Source of the DNA: JAPLNB01 sp964451955
GTDB lineage: Bacteria > Planctomycetota > Phycisphaerae > Tepidisphaerales > Tepidisphaeraceae
NCBI GenBank assembly: GCA_964451955.1
Contig: CAYVKG010000001.1
Span: forward strand, 1 to 64,000
Direction of reading: 5' to 3'
Length of the DNA stretch: 64,000 nucleotides
Of the stretch, positions 21,602-30,640 are shown piece after piece (positions within the stretch are counted from its first letter, which is position 1; the number at the start of each line of letters is the position of its first letter). A program made the translations under genes and the position numbers. Under the pieces are notes generated by a model. It saw nothing but the letters and a program-made list of their open reading frames with translations, did not search any database and was not told where the DNA came from.

Positions 21602-22783
21602 TCACGGCACGGGCGTTTTGACCTCGACGGTCTTGAGTGTTCGGAAGGCCTGGATGCGGTGAAAAGTGAGGAGGTTGGCGTCGTGGGCTCGTTTTGCGCC
21701 GCCGAGGCCATCGTCGAACGCTGTTCGCGAGACGGCGATGATATCGTCCTGCTCGAAGAGCCAATCGACGTACTGGAAGGCGTGCCTTTCGCGATCGGGG
21801 TGATAGAGGACGATGGACCTGATCATCCAGTCGCGGAGGTCCCATGAACTCATGAGAGCGAGTGCATTGCGGGTTGAGGCGGGGTCGTGGCCGACGTCGG
21901 CGGGCTGGATGGGGTTGGTGAGAGTCCAGTAGAGCTTTGATTTCTGGTCGTAGCGGATGGTGAACTTTTTGGTGCCGCCGGGTAGGCGTATGAAGCCGCG
22001 TTTGGGGTCGAACGAGGCGAATTTCCCGTCGTTGGTGATGTGGATGATGGCAGCGGTTTCACCTGCGGGTTTGTTGTCGACGCGGAGGATGTTGACGATT
22101 TCCCCGTCGGGAGTGACGACGGCGTTGCCTTCCAACCATCCGCCGAAGGAGCCATTGAGCCAGGTGGGGTCTCGGCCGATGGGGTTGGAGGAGGTCCAGC
22201 TATCGGCCTTGAGTAGATCGGCGTCGACGGGTGCGGACATGACGAAGGCGCGGAAATGCGAACCCCATCCGCCGGGTCCGCGGGCGTCTTCCATTGCTCG
22301 CCAGAGGCGGCCGTTGTGTTCGATGACCGGGACCGGGGCGGTGTGGTACTTTGCGCCGGTGAGGAGAAGTCCGGAGTCGGAGTTTTTGGGATTGGTCCAG
22401 GTCTTTCCGGCGTCGTCGGATCTGCGAATGACGACGTCACCATAGCCACGGTTGACGCCCATGAGGTAAAGCGAGCCGCGGTGGACGAAGAGGCCGGACC
22501 AGAAGGCGCCGTCGATGGATGCGATTTGGCGCCAGGACTTTCCGCGATCGGCGGAGGAGAAGACGGCGACCTCGTCCTCTTTGGTTGCGCGTCCGAAGAA
22601 ATCATGGGTGACGACATAGGTTCCATCGGGGAGGGCAGCAATGCTGGGAGAACCGATGAATCGGCCTGTTGAAGCGGGGGAGTGATTGATTACGACTCCG
22701 GGGACCTTGGACAGATCGGGTTGAGCGGCGAAAGTCAGGCCTGATCCGATTGCGAGGATGATTGCGATGCAGAACCGCAGCAT
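21602..22783 (-). CDS. Secreted BNR-repeat / sialidase-like protein
   Basis: This 393-residue protein begins with a clear signal peptide (MLRFCIAIILAIGSGLTFAAQ-like, first 20 residues). The body is a six-bladed propeller of the exo-alpha-sialidase type, with Asp-box motifs SSADRGKSW and RSDDAGKTW. I do not see the canonical RIP motif, and the arginine triad cannot be assigned, so true sialidase activity is uncertain. The ATG at 22783 was chosen because GAGGAGG lies 5 bases upstream; longer in-frame extensions overlap the preceding gene. It sits 10 bp after the YidR-like gene and 28 bp before the symporter, in a four-gene operon. It likely acts in the periplasm or outside the cell on the glycan whose product the symporter imports. 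Confidence 0.8.
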   Translation of the reverse strand: MLRFCIAIILAIGSGLTFAAQPDLSKVPGVVINHSPASTGRFIGSPSIAALPDGTYVVTHDFFGRATKEDEVAVFSSADRGKSWRQIASIDGAFWSGLFVHRGSLYLMGVNRGYGDVVIRRSDDAGKTWTNPKNSDSGLLLTGAKYHTAPVPVIEHNGRLWRAMEDARGPGGWGSHFRAFVMSAPVDADLLKADSWTSSNPIGRDPTWLNGSFGGWLEGNAVVTPDGEIVNILRVDNKPAGETAAIIHITNDGKFASFDPKRGFIRLPGGTKKFTIRYDQKSKLYWTLTNPIQPADVGHDPASTRNALALMSSWDLRDWMIRSIVLYHPDRERHAFQYVDWLFEQDDIIAVSRTAFDDGLGGAKRAHDANLLTFHRIQAFRTLKTVEVKTPVP

Positions 22784-22793
22784 GAGGACCTCC

Positions 22794-24086
22794 TCAGGGC
22801 AATTCGACGATGAAGATCTGATTGTATCCGCGGACTGGTCGTTGGTAAGCAATGCGATGTCCGTCGGGGGAGAACACACACGCCAGTGGCAGGGGGGCGG
22901 CACCGTCGTCGCATGCCTCGGTCAGTCGCCGGCCGCGGCCCGTTGCCACATCCACCGCGAAAACGCTGTTGTCCATGACACAGGCGATGAGTTGTCCGTC
23001 GGGGCTCCAGGAGAAGGCGGACTGGACGCCCCAATCGCCGCCGGTGATTTGTTTCGGGTCGCCGCCGCTGGGTGAAATGGTCCAGATCTGCACGACGCCG
23101 AGGTCGTCCTTCATGAGGAAGGCCAGAACGGAGCCGTCGGGGTTGCTTCGGACCCAATGCCTGGGTCCGGCGACACCGGGGTGTTTTCTGGCGGTGGTGT
23201 GAGTCAGTCGCCTTTGGGCGGTTCCTTTGGGCGGTTGGGGCATGGTGTGCTCGGTTCCCTGGAGGGGGGCGTGGTCCTGGGCGGTGATGTCGTCGGGGAT
23301 ATCGACGACAAAGACTTCGGGCACCTGTGCGCCGTGGTCGGTGAGGACGTTTCCGAGGAAGGCGATCGCGCGTCTTTGGAGGGTTCCGTCCGGCCTGCGA
23401 TATCCGGCGTTGCCGATCCACCCCTCCTCGTAGGCCCGGAGGATGTCGTCGGATCCGGCGGTGGGGTGTGGCTGGGTGCGGGTTACGAGCACGGAGAAGG
23501 AGGAGCCATCGTGGTTTCGGGGGTGGTTCTTGTTGACTGCAACGGGATGACCGAGGAGGCTGACGCCGACATTCCTGGCATTGAGGATTCGGATTTCGGG
23601 GTCAGCGGCGTTGGCGAGGAAGTGATCTTCGTAGGTGAAGCAGACCCACTTTCCGTCGCCGCTGAAGACGTGCAGGTGGGTGCCGCCGCGCAATGCGCCC
23701 TTTGTGAATGGGGGGACAAGATCGCGGGCATCCAATGTCGCTGCCCGGCCGGTCCGCTCATCGAGCACGATTCCCTGCCGCCGATTTGCGGCGTAGGTCC
23801 ATTGGCCTGCGGGGTTCTCGGGGCCAAGGATGAACACGACTTTGTCTTCGATGGGGCTCCATGTTGCCACGCCGCATTTGGCCTGGTTCTTGGCCTGGTA
23901 GAGGATGCTCACCTTGCCGGTCGCGATGTCGACCTTTTCAATGCGGTCTCCGTCGAAGACGGCTCCTTCGGGATCGGAACGGACGTCGTAGACGATAGAC
24001 TTGCCGTCTCTGGACCAGACGGCGGTGTTCGTGAGGATGTGTCCACCGGGTTCGAAGGTGAGTTGCGTGTCGGCTTTGATGGCCAT
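22794..24086 (-). CDS. YidR-like DUF3748 beta-propeller protein
   Basis: This 430-residue protein closely resembles E. coli YidR (DUF3748, TolB-type propeller). Shared blocks include an N-terminal HILTNTAVW, VVFILGPENP, GGTHLHVFSGDGKW, RNVGVSLLGHPV, GPRHWVRSNPDG and FLMKDDLGVVQIW. There is no signal peptide, so it is probably cytoplasmic. The biochemical role of this family is not established; neighbours suggest a part in uptake or processing of a sugar acid. It is the first gene of the minus-strand operon. I see no clear Shine-Dalgarno; a TATCAT hexamer lies only 6 bases upstream of the ATG, which would fit a leaderless message, but no good -35 accompanies it. The 71-bp gap to the divergent hydrolase gene must hold both promoters. 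Confidence 0.82.
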   Translation of the reverse strand: MAIKADTQLTFEPGGHILTNTAVWSRDGKSIVYDVRSDPEGAVFDGDRIEKVDIATGKVSILYQAKNQAKCGVATWSPIEDKVVFILGPENPAGQWTYAANRRQGIVLDERTGRAATLDARDLVPPFTKGALRGGTHLHVFSGDGKWVCFTYEDHFLANAADPEIRILNARNVGVSLLGHPVAVNKNHPRNHDGSSFSVLVTRTQPHPTAGSDDILRAYEEGWIGNAGYRRPDGTLQRRAIAFLGNVLTDHGAQVPEVFVVDIPDDITAQDHAPLQGTEHTMPQPPKGTAQRRLTHTTARKHPGVAGPRHWVRSNPDGSVLAFLMKDDLGVVQIWTISPSGGDPKQITGGDWGVQSAFSWSPDGQLIACVMDNSVFAVDVATGRGRRLTEACDDGAAPLPLACVFSPDGHRIAYQRPVRGYNQIFIVELP

Positions 24087-24157
24087 TTCGCTATGATAAC
24101 AGGTTGTCGTGGATCATGGTCGCGTGTTTAGCGGCAACGTCACCGGGAGGGTAGAGT

Positions 24158-26419
24158 ATGGGCAAACGGAGACATTTCATGCGAAACAAGAGCACCCAAT
24201 GCCGTGTTTGTTTCTGGGAGGGTCATGGGAGCGGATGGACTGCGGGTATGGCGGCAGTGCTTTGGGCGATGCTGGCTGCGTCGTCGGCGGCGGGCGCGCC
24301 GCGGGTCTTGCCCGAGGGGGAGTTGCCGAAGGACGTTCGTCTGGAGCCATTGAAGGATCTGGACGGGTATTTTCCGTTTGTGCCGCCGGCATCTAAGGCC
24401 GAGTGGGAGAAGCGGGCGGATCGGGTGAGGCGACAGATACTGGTTTCGCAGGGGCTTTGGCCGATGCCGACGAAGGCGCCGTTGAACTCGGTGATTCACG
24501 GGAAGGTTGATCGAGGGGAGTACACGGTTGAGAAAGCGTATTTTGAGAGTCTGCCGGGGTTCTATGTGACGGGGAATCTGTATCGGCCGAAGAACGTGAG
24601 CGGGAAGGCGCCTGGGGTGCTTTTTGCGCACGGGCATTGGACGAACGCGCGGCTGGCCGAGTCGTCGGACGCCGAGGTCAGGCAGGAGATCGCGGATGGC
24701 GAGGAGCGATTTGAAGAGGGTGGGAAGAGCCGGTTTCAATCGATGTGTGTGCAACTGGCGCGGATGGGTTGTGTCGTGTGGCAATGGGACATGCTGGGAA
24801 ATTCGGATTCGCGGCAGTTGTCGATGGGTCTGGTGCACGGGTTCTCCAAGCAGCGTCCGGAAATGAACACGGTTGAGAACTGGGGCCTGTTCAGTCCCCA
24901 GGCGGAGTCGCATCTGCAGAGCGTGATGGGGCTGCAGACGTGGAACTCGATCCGGTCGATGGATTTTCTGCTGAGTCTACCAGAGGTGGACTCGAGCCGG
25001 ATTGCGATGACCGGCGCGAGCGGCGGGGGAACGCAGACGATGATTCTGGCGGCGATTGACCCGCGCTTGGCGTTGTCATTTCCGGCGGTGATGGTGAGCA
25101 CGGCGATGCAGGGGGGCTGCACATGCGAGAACGCGTGTTTACTGCGGGTGGGGACGGGGAATGTCGAGTTTGCGGCGCTGTTTGCCCCGAAGCCGCAGGG
25201 CATGACGACGGCCAACGACTGGACGAAGGAGATGGCGACGAAAGGGTTTCCGGAACTGCAGCGGCTGTACACAATGCTGGGAGCAAGAGAGAACGTGATG
25301 CTCAAGCGAGGGGAGCATTTCCCGCATAATTACAACGCGGTTTCGCGGTCGGGCTTCTACAACTGGCTGAACCACCATTTCAAGCTCGGACAGAAGACTC
25401 CGGTCATCGAGCGCGATTACCAGCGTCTGACTCGGGCCGAAATGACGGTTTGGGATCATGAGCATCCGGCGCCGAAGGCGGACGACGCGGATTTTGAGCG
25501 GCGTCTGTTGCGGGGGCTGCACGAGGATGCGCAGAAGCAGCTTTCCGCGGCGGCGGGGACCCCGGAGGGTTTCCGGAAGACATGCGGGCTTGGGTTCGAC
25601 ATTGTCTTGGGGGGGCGAGCGGTGGAGGCGGGGGACGTTGAACTGGTGAAGGTGAAGGACACGGACCGGGAGGGTTGGGTGGAAACAAGCGGTTTGCTGC
25701 GAAACAAGCGGCATCACGAGGAATTGCCGGTGGTGCTTCTCGTTCCGAAGCGGTCTGCCGGTCAGACGGTGTTGTGGTTGAGCGGGCGGGGGAAGGCAGG
25801 ATTGTTTGCGGCGGATGGATCGCTGGAGAGTGACGTGGAGAACCTGGTGCGTTCGGGCACCACGGTGATCGGGGTGGATCTGCTGTATCAGGGGGAGTTC
25901 TTGCCGGACGGCAAGCAGCTTGATCGGACACCGCGAGTGAAGAATACCCGGGAAGCGGCGGCATACACGTTTGGATACAACCACACGGTGTTCGTTCAGC
26001 GGGTGCATGACGTATTGTCGGTGGTGGCTTTCGTGAAGGGAGGCGAGCGGCCGCCGCTGCTGACGGCGGTGGGGTTCGATGGGGCAGGCGCGTGGTTGGC
26101 GGCGGCGCGGGCGCAGTGCGGGAAGCTGATTGACCGGGCGGTGATTGACACAAAGGGATTTCGATTCGGCAACGTGCTGCGGCTGGATGATCCGGGGTTT
26201 GTGCCCGGTGGCGCAAAATACGGAGACGTGCCCGTGCTGCTTGCCTTGGGCGCGCCCGGACAGACATGGGTGGCGGGTGAGACGGATGAATCGCTGAAGT
26301 TGGCGAGGGCACAGTATGAAGCGGCCAATGCGAGCCAGCGCCTTTTCCGGTTTGCCGGGGAGGCGAATCAAGTGCGGTCGGCGGCGATAGAGTGGCTGCT
26401 GGCGGTGCCGGCGAAATGA
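24158..26419 (+). CDS. Secreted double alpha/beta-hydrolase (acetyl-xylan-esterase-like)
   Basis: This is a 753-residue protein. A hydrophobic segment at 31-47 (MAAVLWAMLAASSAAGA) is a likely signal peptide behind an unusually long basic lead; a later Met at 31 could be the real start, but GGAGGG precedes the ATG at 24158. The first alpha/beta-hydrolase lobe (about 125-410) has FAHGH (156-160), nucleophile Ser288 in GASGGG, and a His near 387-390. A second lobe (about 515-750) repeats the fold, but the nucleophile elbow reads VGFDGAGAW with Asp641 and no serine. Similar proteins are annotated as acetyl xylan esterases or dienelactone-hydrolase-like enzymes. It is divergent from the aldolase operon and 42 bp upstream of the GH2-like gene. 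It probably removes ester groups from a polysaccharide. Confidence 0.78.
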   Translation: MGKRRHFMRNKSTQCRVCFWEGHGSGWTAGMAAVLWAMLAASSAAGAPRVLPEGELPKDVRLEPLKDLDGYFPFVPPASKAEWEKRADRVRRQILVSQGLWPMPTKAPLNSVIHGKVDRGEYTVEKAYFESLPGFYVTGNLYRPKNVSGKAPGVLFAHGHWTNARLAESSDAEVRQEIADGEERFEEGGKSRFQSMCVQLARMGCVVWQWDMLGNSDSRQLSMGLVHGFSKQRPEMNTVENWGLFSPQAESHLQSVMGLQTWNSIRSMDFLLSLPEVDSSRIAMTGASGGGTQTMILAAIDPRLALSFPAVMVSTAMQGGCTCENACLLRVGTGNVEFAALFAPKPQGMTTANDWTKEMATKGFPELQRLYTMLGARENVMLKRGEHFPHNYNAVSRSGFYNWLNHHFKLGQKTPVIERDYQRLTRAEMTVWDHEHPAPKADDADFERRLLRGLHEDAQKQLSAAAGTPEGFRKTCGLGFDIVLGGRAVEAGDVELVKVKDTDREGWVETSGLLRNKRHHEELPVVLLVPKRSAGQTVLWLSGRGKAGLFAADGSLESDVENLVRSGTTVIGVDLLYQGEFLPDGKQLDRTPRVKNTREAAAYTFGYNHTVFVQRVHDVLSVVAFVKGGERPPLLTAVGFDGAGAWLAAARAQCGKLIDRAVIDTKGFRFGNVLRLDDPGFVPGGAKYGDVPVLLALGAPGQTWVAGETDESLKLARAQYEAANASQRLFRFAGEANQVRSAAIEWLLAVPAK

Positions 26420-26461
26420 ATCCGCCGGTTCCTGCCGGCGTTCTGCGGAAGGGAGGCCACG

Positions 26462-29400
26462 ATGATCGGGGCGCGAATCGGTCGGGATTCCGTTCTGGGC
26501 GTGACGACTGCGGTTGTGGCAGTGTTGGCGGGATTGGTTTGTCCTTGTTGGGGATCGCTTCCGGACGGTGTGCGCGCGGTGTGGGAACTGAAGAAGGCAG
26601 CCCGCGACACGACGCCGACTCGGCAGCGCATCTGCATCAACGGATTGTGGCAATGGCAACCCGCAGGGGACGATTTGGGTCGTGTGCCGGCGGACGGTTG
26701 GGGGTATTTCAAGGTGCCGGGCAGTTGGCCGGGGATTACGGACTACATGCAGCAGGATTGCCAGACGGTGTTCCCCCATTCGAACTGGAAACAGGCAAGA
26801 CTGGGAGAAATCAGCGCTGCCTGGTATCAGCGGGAGGTCGAAGTCCCGGCGGATTGGGTGGGCCGGCGGATCACCGTGAATGCGGCGTATGTCAACTCGT
26901 ATGCCACGGTCTTCGTGGATGGCAAAAAAGCCGGCGAGATTCGATTCCCCGCGGGGGAAGTGGACCTGACGAACGTTTGTCGGCCTGGGGGGAAGCACGT
27001 GCTAAGCCTGTGCGTAGTGGCGATGCCGCTGAAGGCGGTGATGATGTCCTTCGCGGACACGGCGGCGGGCAAGCAGGCGCGGGGGGCGGTGGCGAGGCGG
27101 GGGCTGTGCGGCGACGTCTATCTTGCGAGCGAACCTCCCAGGGCGCGGCTCGGGGAAGTGAAAGTGGACACGTCGGTGCGCCGATGGGAGATCACATTTG
27201 CCGCGGCGATCCGGAATCCGGATGCGAATACGAGGTATCGGCTGCGTGCCGATGTTCGTGAACGCGGACGGGAGGTCACGAGTTTCACGAGCATACCGTT
27301 CGAGGTCAGCGGACTGCGGGCGGGGCGTTTTGCGTTCTCCGCGAAATGGAAGCCGGAGAAGTTGTGGGACATGCACACTCCTGGGAATCAGTACGAGGTG
27401 ACGCTGTCGCTGGTAAACGACCAGGGGAAGGCGATAGACGTTGCCCATGCCGAGACATTTGGTTTTCGCGAGTTCTGGATTGACGGGCGCGATTTCTATC
27501 TGAATGGCACGAGGGTATTTCTTTCTGCACTGCCGGTGGACAACGCCCAGGTGGGGGCTGCATGGGCCAGCTATGATGGAGCGAAGGAGAGCCTTGCGCG
27601 TCTGAAGAACATCGGGATCAATTTCGTCTACACGCACAATTATGGTTGTGAGCCTGGCACGCACCTGGGGTTTGCCGAGCTTTTGAGGGCGGCCGACGAT
27701 GTGGGGATGCTTGTTTCGTTTTCGCAGCCGCACTTCGGGCAATACGACTGGCGCAGGGCCGATGCGGAAACGACCAATGGCTACATGAGACACGCCGAGT
27801 TCTACGTGGGCGAGGCTGGGAATCATCCGTCGGTGGTGATGTACTCGATGAGCCACAATGCGACCGGCTACGCCGAGGACATGAATCCGGACATGATCGA
27901 CGGCTTGCCGACGAGTGGGGCGAGGGACTCGTGGGCGGTCAACAACGGGAAGCGGGCTCTTCGTGCCGAGGCGATCGTCAATCGTTTGGACCCTGGGCGG
28001 ATCGTCTACCATCATTCGTCGGGGAACCTCAGCTCGATGCACACGAGCAACTTCTATACGAACATGGCCCCGGCGCAGGAACTGGACGACTGGTTCGAGC
28101 ATTGGGCGACGAAGGGGGTGAAGCCCGTCTTCACGTGCGAATACATGGTGCCCTGCACGTGGGACTGGACGATGTATCGGGGGTGGTACAAAGGAAAGCG
28201 GGAATTCGGTAGCGCGGTCGTGCCGTGGGAATACTGCATTGCGGAATGGAGCGCACAGTTTGTCGGCGACAGAGCGTACCAGATCACGGAGGAGGAAAAG
28301 CGCAATCTGCGGTGGGAGGCGGCGCAGTTCCGGGCCGGCAAGTTGTGGCACCGCTGGGACTATCCCCACCACGTCGGGTCGCGCGTGTTCGATATTCAGC
28401 ACGACATCATCGGGAGCTATCTGGGGAGCAACTGGCGGGCGTTTCGGACGTGGGGCGTGTCGGCGATTTCGCCTTGGGAATACGGTTTCTTCTGGAAGCC
28501 TCGCGACGGCGTGGATCGAAGACGAAAGGAGCTCAAGGTTGACTGGGACAACCTTCAACGTCCAGGGTTCAGCGCTGATTATGTTGATCGCCAGTACGAG
28601 CGCCTTGACCTGGCCTTCGAGCGAACGGATTGGCTGCCGACCGCGGACGGGCAGGCCATTCTGCGGAACAACAGGCCTTTGTTGGGTTACATTGCGGGCA
28701 AACCCGAGGCGTTTACGAGCAAGGATCACAACTTTCTGCCTGGCCAATCCGTTCGGAAGCAACTGATCGTGATCAACAACTCGCGGCGGACCGTGACTTG
28801 TGATTACCGATGGAGTCTGGGGCTGCCGCAACCGGTGAGCGGCAGCGGTCGACTGAGCGTCGCGACAGGCCAGCAGGAGCGCATTCCCCTCCGGGTTGAG
28901 CTGCCGAGCGACCTGAAGCCTGGCGCGTATGAGATGACAGCGACGTTCGAATTCTCTGAAGGGGAGAGGCAGACCGACCAATTTGCCATTCACGTGATGT
29001 CCCGGCCCGAGGCGGCGCGAACGAATGCCCGCATCGCGATCTTTGACCCGATGGGCCAGACGACCCAACTTCTTGCCGGTCTGGCGGTGAAGGCTCAGGC
29101 GGTCGAGGCCGGCGCGGATTTGGCGGGTTACGAGGCGTTGATTATTGGCAAGGGCGGATTGAGTGCCGGCGGGGCTGGTCCGGACCTTCGCCGGGTGCGG
29201 GACGGCCTGAGGGTGATCGTGTTTGAGCAGACGCCGGAGGTGCTCGAGAGGCGGCTGGGATTCCGGATTGCGGAATATGGACTGCGGCAGGTGTTTGAGC
29301 GTCTGCCCGATCATCCGCTGCTGGAGGGCATTGATGCCGAGAATCTCCGCGACTGGTGCGGCGAGGCGACGACCCTGCCGCCACGGCTGAAATACGAACT

Positions 29401-30394
29401 CAGTCCGCGCTACAACGGCGCTCCGACGGTCAAGTGGTGCAATATAGAAGTGCCTCGGGTGTGGCGGTGCGGCAACAGGGGCAACGTTGCGTCAACGCTG
29501 ATCGAGAAGCCGGCATGTGGAGATTTTCTTCCGATACTGGATGGCGGTTACAGCCTGCAGTACAGCCCGCTGATGGAGTACCGTGAAGGGAAGGGGATGG
29601 TGCTGTTTTGTCAGTTGGACGTGACGGGCCGAAGCGAAGTCGATCCTGCCGCCGCCCGGCTCGTGCAGAACATGGTCAGCTACGTCTGTGACACGGGCCA
29701 GTCGCGTGTCGCGACCAGTCGACGAGCGGTGTATGTTGGCGATCCGGCGGGTTTGCGGCATTTGAAGGCGGCCGGCGTTGAGGCTCGGTCTTATGACGGC
29801 GCCAGTGTCAGCGGCGACGAGGTCTTGATTGTTGGAAACGGCGGTGAGCGAGCACTGGGCGGGAATGCGGCCGCGATCGCCGATTTCATCGGGGCCGGCG
29901 GATATCTGGTTACGTTGGGGCTTGACGATCATCAGTCCAATGCACTGCTGCCGTTCAAGGTTGGCATGAAGAAGGCGGAGCACATCGAGGCCCATTTTGA
30001 GGCGGTCGCTGCCGACTCGTTGCTGGCGGGCGTTGCACCGGCGGACGTGCACAATCGAGATCCGAGGGAGATACCGCTTGTCACATCGGGGGCCACGATT
30101 CTCGGGAACGGCGTGCTGGCGGAGAGAGGCCACGTCGTCTTCTTCCAGTTTCCACCGCATGGGCTGGCGACACCAGGGAAGGCGATGCCGATGAACATCA
30201 AACGCACGTATCGCCGGGTGGCGTTCGCCCTCAGTCGCGTGCTGGGGAATATGGGTGTTCGGGGGGAGACTCCTTTGCTTGAGCGGTTCTCGAAGCCAGT
30301 TGCGGGGGCGGCGACCGAGAGTCGATGGTTGCAGGGGCTGTATCTGGATGAGCCGGAAGACTGGGACGATCCATACCGGTTTTTTCGGTGGTAG
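26462..30394 (+). CDS. Large secreted GH2-like glycoside hydrolase
   Basis: This 1,310-residue protein has a signal peptide (residues 1-31). A GH2 sugar-binding jelly roll (about 55-225) and an immunoglobulin-like domain (230-335) precede a TIM barrel (340-700) and C-terminal beta and glutamine-amidotransferase-like segments. The likely nucleophile is Glu560 in FTCEYMVP. At the position of the usual acid/base Glu (SLGNE-type motif) the sequence reads SMSHN (462-466), so the general acid is missing or relocated. Activity on beta-galactosides, glucuronides or mannosides cannot be distinguished. AAGGGAGG lies just before the ATG. It follows the esterase by 42 bp, probably in one transcript, and is followed by a 246-bp gap with no recognisable element before the oxidoreductases. 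Confidence 0.78.
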   Translation: MIGARIGRDSVLGVTTAVVAVLAGLVCPCWGSLPDGVRAVWELKKAARDTTPTRQRICINGLWQWQPAGDDLGRVPADGWGYFKVPGSWPGITDYMQQDCQTVFPHSNWKQARLGEISAAWYQREVEVPADWVGRRITVNAAYVNSYATVFVDGKKAGEIRFPAGEVDLTNVCRPGGKHVLSLCVVAMPLKAVMMSFADTAAGKQARGAVARRGLCGDVYLASEPPRARLGEVKVDTSVRRWEITFAAAIRNPDANTRYRLRADVRERGREVTSFTSIPFEVSGLRAGRFAFSAKWKPEKLWDMHTPGNQYEVTLSLVNDQGKAIDVAHAETFGFREFWIDGRDFYLNGTRVFLSALPVDNAQVGAAWASYDGAKESLARLKNIGINFVYTHNYGCEPGTHLGFAELLRAADDVGMLVSFSQPHFGQYDWRRADAETTNGYMRHAEFYVGEAGNHPSVVMYSMSHNATGYAEDMNPDMIDGLPTSGARDSWAVNNGKRALRAEAIVNRLDPGRIVYHHSSGNLSSMHTSNFYTNMAPAQELDDWFEHWATKGVKPVFTCEYMVPCTWDWTMYRGWYKGKREFGSAVVPWEYCIAEWSAQFVGDRAYQITEEEKRNLRWEAAQFRAGKLWHRWDYPHHVGSRVFDIQHDIIGSYLGSNWRAFRTWGVSAISPWEYGFFWKPRDGVDRRRKELKVDWDNLQRPGFSADYVDRQYERLDLAFERTDWLPTADGQAILRNNRPLLGYIAGKPEAFTSKDHNFLPGQSVRKQLIVINNSRRTVTCDYRWSLGLPQPVSGSGRLSVATGQQERIPLRVELPSDLKPGAYEMTATFEFSEGERQTDQFAIHVMSRPEAARTNARIAIFDPMGQTTQLLAGLAVKAQAVEAGADLAGYEALIIGKGGLSAGGAGPDLRRVRDGLRVIVFEQTPEVLERRLGFRIAEYGLRQVFERLPDHPLLEGIDAENLRDWCGEATTLPPRLKYELSPRYNGAPTVKWCNIEVPRVWRCGNRGNVASTLIEKPACGDFLPILDGGYSLQYSPLMEYREGKGMVLFCQLDVTGRSEVDPAAARLVQNMVSYVCDTGQSRVATSRRAVYVGDPAGLRHLKAAGVEARSYDGASVSGDEVLIVGNGGERALGGNAAAIADFIGAGGYLVTLGLDDHQSNALLPFKVGMKKAEHIEAHFEAVAADSLLAGVAPADVHNRDPREIPLVTSGATILGNGVLAERGHVVFFQFPPHGLATPGKAMPMNIKRTYRRVAFALSRVLGNMGVRGETPLLERFSKPVAGAATESRWLQGLYLDEPEDWDDPYRFFRW

Positions 30395-30640
30395 GTGGTC
30401 ATCAATCGGGGCGCATGTTTCGATCCGCAAGAGGGTTGGAAGTCTCGGGGTGGAGTGTTGGGCTTGGCATGGCCGATAAGGCGCACGGAGTCGCGCTTTG
30501 TGGATCGTGTTGGCTGTTGTGACGTTGTCAGGTAGCCCGGTGTTACTGGACTTGGCGTAGGATGGGACAAAGCGACCGGAGCCTTGGTCAACGAGGGACT
30601 CGGGCGGCGATGCTGTGAGGCAGAAGGGCAGGAGAACCGT

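Noticed and set aside
27002..29314. 770-codon antisense frame over the GH2-like gene
   Set aside because: Low-complexity Arg/Pro/His sequence produced by the opposite strand of a strong gene.
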